Below, in pieces: positions 1 through 7,127 of a stretch of 64,000 bases of DNA. Location: NCBI GenBank assembly GCA_030425385.1, contig JAUIAH010000002.1:1-64000 (forward strand), in the 5' to 3' direction. The DNA is from Verrucomicrobiia bacterium. GTDB taxonomy: Bacteria; Verrucomicrobiota; Verrucomicrobiia; Verrucomicrobiales; DEV007. A program made the translations under genes and the position numbers. Numbering within the stretch: position 1 is the first letter of the stretch; each line of letters starts with the position of its first letter. The notes beneath the pieces were generated by a model. The model saw nothing but the letters and a program-made list of their open reading frames with translations. It had not been told where the DNA came from and did no database searches.

Positions 1-540
1 GCCAGGGTCAGCAACAGGGTCAGGGTCAAGGCCAACAACAGGGACAGGGTCAAGGCCAGCTAGCTCAGAACAACCAACAGGGTCAGGGCGAAGGCCAGGG
101 TCAGCAACAGGGTCAGGGTCAAGGCCAGCTAGCTCAGAACAACCAACAGGGTCAGGGCGAAGGCCAGGGTCAGGGCGAAGGCCAGGGTCAGCAACAGGGT
201 CAGGGTCAAGGTCAGCAACAGGGTCAGGGTCAAGGCCAACAACAGGGACAGGGTCAAGGCCAGCTAGCTCAGAACAACCAACAGGGTCAGGGCGAAGGTC
301 AGGGTCAAGGCCAGCAACAGGGCCAAGGCCTGGGTCAGGGTCAGGGTCAGGGTCAGGGTCAGGGTCAAGGCCAAGGCCAGTTGGCAGAGGCCAGCCAGCA
401 GCAGCAACAAGGCCAACAGTCGCCGTCACAAGGGCAAGGGGCGCAAGGGCAGGGACAAGGCCAAGGCCAAGGCCAAGGCCAGGGCCAGGGCGGCGGGAGC
501 GGCAATCAGATTGGGAGCAGCTTTGGCGGCGGTGGCCAGA
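1..540 (+). repeat. In-frame Gln/Gly-coding minisatellite
   Basis: Degenerate short repeats of the type GGTCAG/GGCCAA fill this stretch. A longer module starting CAGCTAGCTCAGAACAACC recurs at about 57, 126 and 261. The spacings are 69 and 135 bases, both multiples of three, so expansion or loss of units keeps the reading frame. It continues past the left window edge. Confidence 0.9.
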
Positions 541-887
541 ACTACGAAGGCGATATCTTCATGGACGGGTATCGCGATTTCGCAGAGCAACTCGCAGATG
601 TCGAAGGCATCCTGGATGACCCCGCTCTCCGTGACCAAGCCAGCCGCGTACGTGGTGCAGCCCGCGAGATCCGTGGAGACCTCAAGCAAGACGGGAAACC
701 TCCGACATGGGATCTCGTCCAGCAGAATGTGTTAGGGCCGCTCGTCCAATTGGATAGCGATCTCTCCGAGGAGATCTCTCGTTTGCAAGACGATGAATCT
801 CTCGCCCCCATCGACCGCGATCCTGTGCCAGATGCCTTCACCGAGTTGGTCCAACAGTATTACGAAAAGCTAGGTAAAGGAGAATAA
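3..887 (+). CDS. Gln/Gly-repeat protein, C-terminal part (5' end outside window)
   Basis: The frame is open from the left edge to TAA at 885-887, so the gene starts outside the window; a TTG at 381 lies inside the repeat and is not a believable start. About the first 170 visible residues are low complexity, built of QG, QGQ and QQQ blocks with recurring LAQNNQQGQGEG modules. The last 110 residues are an ordinary acidic, mostly helical domain beginning near NYEGDIF and ending in ELVQQYYEKLG. Such a tail is familiar from large membrane proteins at the end of MoxR/DUF58/VWA-type clusters in Verrucomicrobia and Planctomycetes (possibly DUF4175-like), but that assignment is recall, not proof. The next gene starts 3 bases after the stop, so they are probably co-transcribed. 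Function unknown; an envelope role is inferred from the neighbours. Confidence 0.75.
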   Translation, partial: QGQQQGQGQGQQQGQGQGQLAQNNQQGQGEGQGQQQGQGQGQLAQNNQQGQGEGQGQGEGQGQQQGQGQGQQQGQGQGQQQGQGQGQLAQNNQQGQGEGQGQGQQQGQGLGQGQGQGQGQGQGQGQLAEASQQQQQGQQSPSQGQGAQGQGQGQGQGQGQGQGGGSGNQIGSSFGGGGQNYEGDIFMDGYRDFAEQLADVEGILDDPALRDQASRVRGAAREIRGDLKQDGKPPTWDLVQQNVLGPLVQLDSDLSEEISRLQDDESLAPIDRDPVPDAFTELVQQYYEKLGKGE

Positions 888-890
888 GAT

Positions 891-3278
891 TTGAGTGATC
901 TCTTGATGGCTGCATCCCTCATCTTCCAACAGCAGGACAAGCTCGTCTGGGCCGCCGCTTTAGCGGCATTGGCCATCATCGCGGTCATTGTCACCTACTG
1001 GCGCTTTCCCCAACGAGGTGCATGGAAATGGGGCGCCGCGGCGTTGAAGATTCTTGGCATTCTTCTCTTATTGTTCTGTGTGTTAGAGCCGCTCCTCGCT
1101 CAGAAGAAACCTAAGAAAGGGGCCAATATCTTCCTTGTCCTGGGCGACAATAGCGAGAGTCTCCAGATCAAGGACGCCGGAGCCGAAGAACCACGTGGCG
1201 AGACGTATCGGGATGACCTTCTCAATGCAGAGGAATCTGGTTGGATGAAGGTGCTGAGCGAAGAGTTCAAGACCCATCGCTTCGCCTTTGGCGAACGCTT
1301 GCAGCGCGTCAATCACTTCGAAGGCCTCAACTTTAGTGACCGCTCCTCCGCTCTCTTTGGAGCGCTCGACGATGTGAGTCAACGCTATGAAGATCGCCCT
1401 CTCGCCGGAATCTTCATCTTTACCGATGGCAACGTCAACGATCTTGAAGGCCGACTATCAGCATTACCAACTGGCGACATTCCGATCTATCCGGTCAATG
1501 TCGCCAGTGAGTCTGCCACCCGCGACACGTCTATCCGCCAAGTCACTCTCAATCAATCCGCCTTCGAAGATGCGCCCCTCACCGTCAATGCCGAAGTCGT
1601 CCTAAACGAGGTGGCAGGCGAACCTGTTGAAGTGGCCGTCTACGATGAGGATGAGAACAAAGTCGATAGCACCATCGTGCGCACAGACGAGGAAAGCGCC
1701 ACAGAAACCGTGAGTTTCCAATTAAAGCCTGACAAGGATGAGCCGCTCGCATTCTATGAGGTGCGCGTGCGCCAAGCGAGCGATCAGGGCACCTCGGACG
1801 ACAACGAATCGGATAGGTCTGCACCTGAAGAAGCCACGCTCAAGAACAATGTTCAGAGTGTCTCCGCCGTGATGCCGCACGGCCCTTACTCGGTCCTCTA
1901 CATCGGAGGACGTCCCGATCCCTCTTACAAATTCTTCAAACGCGCCCTCGCCGAGGACCCCGAGATGCAGCTCGCCGCCCTCATCCGCATCGCCAAGCGA
2001 GAACCCAAATTTCAATACAAAGGGCGCGAAGGCGAGGAGACCAATCCTCTCTTCCGCGGATTCAAAGGAGAGCAAGACGCCGAAGACTACGACAAGCCGG
2101 TTCTCATTGCGATGAAGCCCAACGAGGCGTTTGAGATGACTAACGAATTCCCGAAGACAAACGACCTGCTATTCAAATACTCGGCGGTCATCATCGACAA
2201 GCTGGAGGCTGAATTCTTCACCTTTGATCAACAGGAACGCCTCCAACAGTTCGTCTCTCGACGTGGCGGTGGCGTCATGATGTTCGGAGGACGCGAGTCC
2301 TTTGCCAAAGGCGCCTACGCCAAGACGCCCATCGGCGAAATGCTTCCCGTCTATCTGGACAGAGCCCCCGCCAATCGTGAAATCGGTCGCGGTGAGGTTC
2401 AGTTAGGCCGCGAAGGGTGGTTGCAACCGTGGGCACGCCTTCGTGCGGATCGCGCTACGGAGGAGGCTCGCCTCCTGGACATCCCCACGCTCTCTACCGT
2501 CAACCCCGTCGGCGAAGGCAAGCCCGGCTCTAGCTTGATTTCGTATTTCCGTCAGGACGGCAAGGACTATCCCCTTCTCGTCACCCAGAGCTTTGGCAGA
2601 GGCAAGACAGTGGCGCTCACTGCGGGTGATCTCTGGCGATGGGGCTTTAGCAATCCAGATCGCCCAGAGTTCATGGAAGATCTCAACAAGTTCTACCGCC
2701 AGCTCATGCGCTGGATCGTGACCGATGTCCCGCAACGCGTGAAGGTGAAGTCCGAAACCGATAATTCTCGATTCCCTCCTAAAGTGCACCTTTCTGTGGA
2801 GGTGAACGACGATGCCTTCTTCCCCGACAGCACCGCCGACGTGGCGTTGGAAGTCACGGATCCTAGCGGAACCACGAGTGAGATTCGCGCCACCCTTTCC
2901 GCACAGGAACCAGGCGTCTACACGGCGGCCTACACCACCGTCGAGGAAGGCTTCTATCGGGCCAAGGCCATCGTCCTAGATGAGGAGAAAGAACCCGTCG
3001 GTGAGGCTCTCACCGGGTGGACCGTCAACAGCGGGCTAGAGGAGTTTCAGAATCTATCAGGCAACGATGCGCTGCTTGAGAAGCTCGCGGCGAGCAGTGG
3101 CGGCGAAGTGGTGGAAATGAGCGCCCTCCCAGCGTTTGTGGAGAAATTGAAAGACGAACCCCTGCCAGTGATGGAAACGCGAACCAGCCCGCTCTGGCAT
3201 TTGCCTATCTTCTTCATCCTAGCACTCATGTGTTTCGCTGGTGAATGGGGACTGAAACGATGGAAAGGATTGCCCTAA
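891..3278 (+). CDS. Membrane VWA / glutamine-amidotransferase-like protein
   Basis: A 795-residue protein. Two membrane segments lie near residues 19-37 and 50-69, and one near the C-terminus (about 770-788). Between them is a VWA-like region with a MIDAS-type DNSES at 86-90 and a later FIFTDGN strand, then a class-I-amidotransferase-like Rossmann region (VLYIGGRPD around 330; RRGGGVMMFGG around 455), then beta-rich sequence. This architecture is common in PVC bacteria near MoxR ATPase and DUF58 genes and is thought to act at the membrane; no enzymatic activity is established. The TTG start at 891 is chosen because GGAG at 879-882 is well spaced and the preceding stop is 3 bases away; ATG at 906 is an alternative. 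The stop overlaps the next start (TAATG). Confidence 0.7.
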   Translation: MSDLLMAASLIFQQQDKLVWAAALAALAIIAVIVTYWRFPQRGAWKWGAAALKILGILLLLFCVLEPLLAQKKPKKGANIFLVLGDNSESLQIKDAGAEEPRGETYRDDLLNAEESGWMKVLSEEFKTHRFAFGERLQRVNHFEGLNFSDRSSALFGALDDVSQRYEDRPLAGIFIFTDGNVNDLEGRLSALPTGDIPIYPVNVASESATRDTSIRQVTLNQSAFEDAPLTVNAEVVLNEVAGEPVEVAVYDEDENKVDSTIVRTDEESATETVSFQLKPDKDEPLAFYEVRVRQASDQGTSDDNESDRSAPEEATLKNNVQSVSAVMPHGPYSVLYIGGRPDPSYKFFKRALAEDPEMQLAALIRIAKREPKFQYKGREGEETNPLFRGFKGEQDAEDYDKPVLIAMKPNEAFEMTNEFPKTNDLLFKYSAVIIDKLEAEFFTFDQQERLQQFVSRRGGGVMMFGGRESFAKGAYAKTPIGEMLPVYLDRAPANREIGRGEVQLGREGWLQPWARLRADRATEEARLLDIPTLSTVNPVGEGKPGSSLISYFRQDGKDYPLLVTQSFGRGKTVALTAGDLWRWGFSNPDRPEFMEDLNKFYRQLMRWIVTDVPQRVKVKSETDNSRFPPKVHLSVEVNDDAFFPDSTADVALEVTDPSGTTSEIRATLSAQEPGVYTAAYTTVEEGFYRAKAIVLDEEKEPVGEALTGWTVNSGLEEFQNLSGNDALLEKLAASSGGEVVEMSALPAFVEKLKDEPLPVMETRTSPLWHLPIFFILALMCFAGEWGLKRWKGLP

Positions 3279-4363
3279 TGCACATGAAACGATTGGCAAT
3301 GGTAGCACTAGCTGCGGCGTGGACCGCCTGGCACGCACGTGCTCAGGACCTCATCACGCCCGAGATTCCCTTAAACGAACTGCTCCTAGTCGTGGGCGCG
3401 GAAGGCGCGGAAGAATACGGAGAGACCTTCGCCACCAACGCGGCGCTTTGGCAAGAAGCCGCCAGCCAAGGCAATGTGAAACAGACCATCATTGACGCAG
3501 ACGGATCCCAAGCCCTTGAGCGCATCGAAACCTTCTTCGAGGACGCCTCAAAAGACCAGGCCGTCCCCTTGTGGATCGTCTTCATTGGTCATGGCACCTA
3601 CGATCGGCGCGAGGCACTCTTCAACCTGGCAGGTCCCGACCTCAAAGCATCCGTGCTCCACGAATGGCTCAAGCCCTTTCAACGCCCTCTCATTATCCTC
3701 AACACCTCTTCTAGCAGTGGAGCCTTCTTGCCTGTCCTAAGCGGCCCTAATCGGATCATCGTCACCGCCACCAAGAGCGGAACAGAAGTCAACTTCGCCT
3801 CGTTCGGCGGCTACCTCGCCAGTGGCCTCCTCGATGCCGAGGCCGATCTCAACAATGACGGGGAAAACTCCGTCTTCGAGCTCTTCCAATACGCCGCCAG
3901 CCAAACGGCAGACTACTACGAACGCGAAGGCCGCATCCAGACAGAGACACCTTTGCTCGATGACAACGGCGATGGACGTGGCACAAGCCTGAAAGCCTTC
4001 GCAGCCTTGGCGGAAGGCGGCACCTCCAGCCGCGAACCCGATGGGGACTTTTCCAAACGTTGGGCCTTGATCCTCAGCCCTGAGGAACAAGCCATCCCCC
4101 CAGAAATGCGGCAGAAACGGAATGTGTTAGAAAGCCAGATCGATGCTCTCAAACGGCAGAAAGCCTCCTTGGAAGAGGACACCTACTATGAGGAGCTCGA
4201 AGCCCTCGCGCTCCAGGTCGCCAACCTTTACGCCGATCACGAAGCTACCCTAGCAGAGCCAGATCCAGAGCCAATCGACGAGGAGACGGAAGAAGTTGGG
4301 GTGCCGTCAACATCGGTCACGCCAGATTTCGAAGACGCGGATGTCACAGAGGACGAGAGCTAA
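3278..4363 (+). CDS. Secreted caspase/legumain-fold protein lacking the catalytic Cys
   Basis: The ATG at 3278 overlaps the previous stop by one base and gives a clean signal peptide (KRLAMVALAAAWTAWHARAQ); the in-frame ATG at 3245 does not. The mature protein resembles clan CD (C13/C14-like) peptidases: a hydrophobic strand ending in a His-Gly pair (FIGHGTYD, His near 105), then a strand ending in a small-residue turn (ILNTSSSSG), then RIIVTATKSG and an acidic LDDNGDGRG loop. In active members the turn reads like DACxSG; here the Cys position is Ser (near residue 145), so proteolysis is unlikely. Residues about 270-330 are heptad-rich, probably coiled coil. Probably a binding partner or scaffold for the membrane VWA protein encoded just upstream. 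The fold assignment is by motif only. Confidence 0.6.
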   Translation: MHMKRLAMVALAAAWTAWHARAQDLITPEIPLNELLLVVGAEGAEEYGETFATNAALWQEAASQGNVKQTIIDADGSQALERIETFFEDASKDQAVPLWIVFIGHGTYDRREALFNLAGPDLKASVLHEWLKPFQRPLIILNTSSSSGAFLPVLSGPNRIIVTATKSGTEVNFASFGGYLASGLLDAEADLNNDGENSVFELFQYAASQTADYYEREGRIQTETPLLDDNGDGRGTSLKAFAALAEGGTSSREPDGDFSKRWALILSPEEQAIPPEMRQKRNVLESQIDALKRQKASLEEDTYYEELEALALQVANLYADHEATLAEPDPEPIDEETEEVGVPSTSVTPDFEDADVTEDES

Positions 4364-4379
4364 CGCAGAGGAACCGTCC

Positions 4380-4922
4380 TCATTGGGAAGCGACCGCATC
4401 CAACGCACGCTTCCAATGCTCCGGTAAGTCCTGCCGAAGCGTGTGCACACGATGTGGACTAAAGCGCCTCCCACCGATGTCGACAAACTTCTCAGTGACG
4501 ACTTCGTTAGACCCATCCTTCCGCATGGTCAGGAGATTTCGGATCTTGTGAGCCGAGTCGGGAGGATCTTCTAACATTCCCAAAGAGCGTGCGGTTTCCC
4601 CATCGATCAACGCCATCACTTTCGCTTTGTAAGCATCATAAAGCCGAAGACGTTCCTTGAGGTCATCAGGAATCTCCACCTGCACTTCCGAATCGGTTTC
4701 GTGAATGATCACTGCTTTCGCCGCTTGGTGCCGTAGGAATGCTTGCCGTCTCGTTTCCCTCGCCCGTTGAATTTCTTCCAATCGCTTGGCTTGTGTATCC
4801 GCAGAACGAAGCGGTGTATGCAATGTCGCTGCCTCTCCAATGGAATCATCCTTCGATTGATCCCAGAATACGAACGCTCCCGCGCCTAGCAGTAATGAGA
4901 GGATGAAGGGGTATAATCTCAA
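4380..4922 (-). CDS. Membrane-anchored or exported protein of unknown function
   Basis: A 180-residue protein with an N-terminal hydrophobic segment (LYPFILSLLLGAGAFVFW) that could be a signal anchor or an uncleaved signal. The rest is soluble, charged and mostly helical, with an Arg/Glu-rich stretch around residues 45-70. No family is recognised. It converges on the caspase-fold gene with a 16-base gap. Start chosen as the first ATG, which puts the hydrophobic segment at the N-terminus. Confidence 0.55.
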   Translation of the reverse strand: MRLYPFILSLLLGAGAFVFWDQSKDDSIGEAATLHTPLRSADTQAKRLEEIQRARETRRQAFLRHQAAKAVIIHETDSEVQVEIPDDLKERLRLYDAYKAKVMALIDGETARSLGMLEDPPDSAHKIRNLLTMRKDGSNEVVTEKFVDIGGRRFSPHRVHTLRQDLPEHWKRALDAVASQ

Positions 4923-5062
4923 GGCATCAACCGTTTCGGCAAGCTATCCGACGAACTTGCATTGCGCATCCGCTTTCCGTCAGACCAACGGAATGGAAGC
5001 CGATTTCCTATCATGGCTGACATTTCTCGCATATCCTCGCAGGCACCCCTGCACAAACGCAA

Positions 5063-5089
5063 ACAAGGCGGAGGAGACCTCCGCCTTGT
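5063..5089 (-). terminator. Strong rho-independent-type hairpin
   Basis: A perfect 12-bp stem (ACAAGGCGGAGG) with a 3-base loop. Read on the minus strand it is followed by a T-rich stretch (TTGTTTGCGTTTG). It lies 37 bases past the stop of the 5127-5738 gene and probably ends that transcript. The rest of 4923-5126 shows no coding or RNA signal. Confidence 0.8.
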
Positions 5090-5126
5090 CCTGTCGTTTG
5101 TTTGCTAGCAGGCTTCAACCAAAGCG

Positions 5127-5738
5127 TTAGAAGTTGCGGTAGCGACCATCCCGGTAGCCATTGTAGATGGACCCGTTTCGGATGCCGAACGTGATCCCTG
5201 GCGTGCGCCGCTCAACGCTTGAGCGTCGGCGAGGGGCCTCGTAGCGCCGCGGATAGCGACGTTCATCGTAGCGGGGGGCATAACCACGATCGCGCCGGTC
5301 GTCACCATAAGAGGCCCCACACGAGCCCGTGAGATGATGGGTGGCACGGGAAACATTCGCGACCAGACGCCGCACGTGTGTGGAGACCCGCGCATGCCTC
5401 ATGGCGTCTTCGGCTAGATGCACCTGGTGGTCAATCCGGTCCGCCACGCGCAGCAGCGCCTCGTAATTGGCACGCTTTCCATAGTATTTCTTAAGAGTGT
5501 CCCCGTAGTCCTCCATCCGGAAGATAGCCGAGTAAAGGGCGGAATACGCGCCACGGGGTTTCCAGAGTCCCCGATCGATCAGCTCGCGTTTGTAGTCGTT
5601 GAAGAGCGTGTCCGTCGCGCGCTCCACACCTTCGATGGCGTGGCCGACGCCGCCGCGCTGTGCTGACGCCGTTCCGAGCAGCAATCCGCCCGTGAGAGCG
5701 AGGATGGAAGCGGTTTTGAGGAAGTTGCGTTTGTTCAT
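5127..5738 (-). CDS. Small secreted Arg/Tyr-rich protein, unknown function
   Basis: A 203-residue protein. Residues 1-26 form a clear signal peptide (charged MNKRNFLK, hydrophobic core, TASA cleavage region). Residues 30-135 look helical (one mentions GYGDTLKKYYGK-like packing); the last 65 residues are very rich in Arg, Tyr and Asp (DDRRDRGYAPRYDERRYPRR), suggesting a disordered basic tail that might bind polyanions or the envelope. AAAGGAG at 5745-5751 (minus strand) precedes the ATG by 6 bases, which supports the start. Monocistronic, closed by the hairpin at 5063-5089. No homologous family recognised. Confidence 0.65.
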   Translation of the reverse strand: MNKRNFLKTASILALTGGLLLGTASAQRGGVGHAIEGVERATDTLFNDYKRELIDRGLWKPRGAYSALYSAIFRMEDYGDTLKKYYGKRANYEALLRVADRIDHQVHLAEDAMRHARVSTHVRRLVANVSRATHHLTGSCGASYGDDRRDRGYAPRYDERRYPRRYEAPRRRSSVERRTPGITFGIRNGSIYNGYRDGRYRNF

Positions 5739-5870
5739 AGTAGTCTCCTTTCACCTGTTCAGACGGCACCTGGCACGGGAATATTCACGAATCCTCCCTG
5801 GGAGGGAGCCGCAGCTGCGTTTTTATGATTGCGTCTCACGGGGAACCGGTTTTAGAGGCGGGAGAAAGTT

Positions 5871-7127
5871 ATGATGATGAGCGAACGTCGAGTAGTAGTC
5901 ACAGGCATCGGAGTGATTTCCCCCGTGGGAAATGATCTAGACACCTTCTGGAACCATCTGGTGGAAGGACGAAGTGGCATCGCTCCGATTGAGGCCTTTG
6001 ACACTTCAGAGTATAGCTGCCGATTCGGGGGCGAAGTGCGCGATTTCGACGTGGCGACCTATTTGAAGAATCCAAAGGATGGCAAGCGCATGGATCGCTA
6101 CACCCAACTGGCGATGGCGGCTGGCAAGATGGCCTTCGATGACTCTGGAGTAGATGTCTCAACAATGGATCCGTATCGCATCGGCGTGATCATGGGCAGT
6201 GGCATCGGTGGTCTCGGGACCTTGGAGAAACAGCACCAAACCCTCTTGGAACGCAACCCAAGCCGAGTCTCTCCCCTGACAATCCCGATGATGATCGCGA
6301 ATATTGCTAGTGGACAGTTTGCCATGGAGCACCATCTATGCGGGCCTAACATGAGCATTGTCACGGCCTGTGCCACGGCCAACAATAGCATCGGCGAAGC
6401 CTGGAGAATGATCAAATTTGGAGACGCGGACTGTTTCGTAGCAGGGGGCGCCGAGGCGTCCATTTGCCCTATGGGACTGGCGGGCTTCGGCAATATGAAA
6501 GCCTTGAGCAAGCGCAATGACGAACCGGAACGTGCCTCTCGTCCGTTCGATAAGGGGCGCGATGGTTTCGTCATGAGTGAAGGAGCCGGTGTCGTGGTGC
6601 TTGAAGAGTTGGAATTTGCTAAGAAACGCGGCGCGGAGATCTATGCGGAATTGGCGGGCTACGGCGTGTCTGCGGATGCCTATCATTTGACCTCTCCACA
6701 ACCCGAAGGACATGGCGCCAGCCGTTGCATGGACATGGCTCTGAAGCACGCGGGCATGAACCCGGAGGAGATCGACTATGTGAATGCACACGGAACCTCC
6801 ACGCCGGTAGGCGATGTCTGTGAGACTTTGGCGATCAAGCGCTCCTTCGGCGAACACGCGAAATCGAAGCTCATCGTCAGTTCGACGAAATCCATGACCG
6901 GACATTTGTTAGGTGCTGCTGGAGGCGTGGAATTTGCTGCGTCTATCATGGCAATCCGGCACGGCCTCGTTCCTCCGACGATCAATTTGGACGATCAGGA
7001 TCCCGAGTGCGATCTGGACTACACGCCTCACAAAGCTCGCGAGGCCAAAGTGAACGCCGTGGTGAGCAATTCCTTCGGTTTTGGAGGACACAATGCTTCC
7101 GTCCTCATCCGCCGGTTCGAAGGCTAG
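5871..7127 (+). CDS. fabF: Beta-ketoacyl-ACP synthase II
   Basis: A 418-residue thiolase-fold condensing enzyme of type II fatty-acid synthesis; it extends acyl-ACP with malonyl-ACP in the cytoplasm. The Cys-His-His triad is visible: Cys167 in VTACATANNS, His307 in NAHGTSTP and His345 in SMTGHLLGAAGG. The N-terminal VVVTGIGVISPVG and the C-terminal NSFGFGGHNAS are typical of FabF, and length is normal. Three ATGs stand in a row (5871, 5874, 5877) behind GGGAG at 5860-5864; any could be used. No acpP or other fab gene is adjacent. The last 23 bases overlap the convergent permease gene. Confidence 0.93.
   Translation: MMMSERRVVVTGIGVISPVGNDLDTFWNHLVEGRSGIAPIEAFDTSEYSCRFGGEVRDFDVATYLKNPKDGKRMDRYTQLAMAAGKMAFDDSGVDVSTMDPYRIGVIMGSGIGGLGTLEKQHQTLLERNPSRVSPLTIPMMIANIASGQFAMEHHLCGPNMSIVTACATANNSIGEAWRMIKFGDADCFVAGGAEASICPMGLAGFGNMKALSKRNDEPERASRPFDKGRDGFVMSEGAGVVVLEELEFAKKRGAEIYAELAGYGVSADAYHLTSPQPEGHGASRCMDMALKHAGMNPEEIDYVNAHGTSTPVGDVCETLAIKRSFGEHAKSKLIVSSTKSMTGHLLGAAGGVEFAASIMAIRHGLVPPTINLDDQDPECDLDYTPHKAREAKVNAVVSNSFGFGGHNASVLIRRFEG

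Noticed and set aside
1-380. Regular short repeats resembling a CRISPR-like or satellite array
   Set aside because: The repeats keep one open reading frame and code for Gln/Gly, with no spacers of constant length and no cas genes nearby.
381-887. TTG at 381 as the true start of the first gene
   Set aside because: The frame stays open to the left edge and TTG lies within the repeat; a start outside the window is more likely.
4323-4389. Hairpin GAGGACG/CGTCCTC as a terminator between the first operon and the next gene
   Set aside because: The stem is only 7 bp with a loop of about 19 bases and no T-tract.
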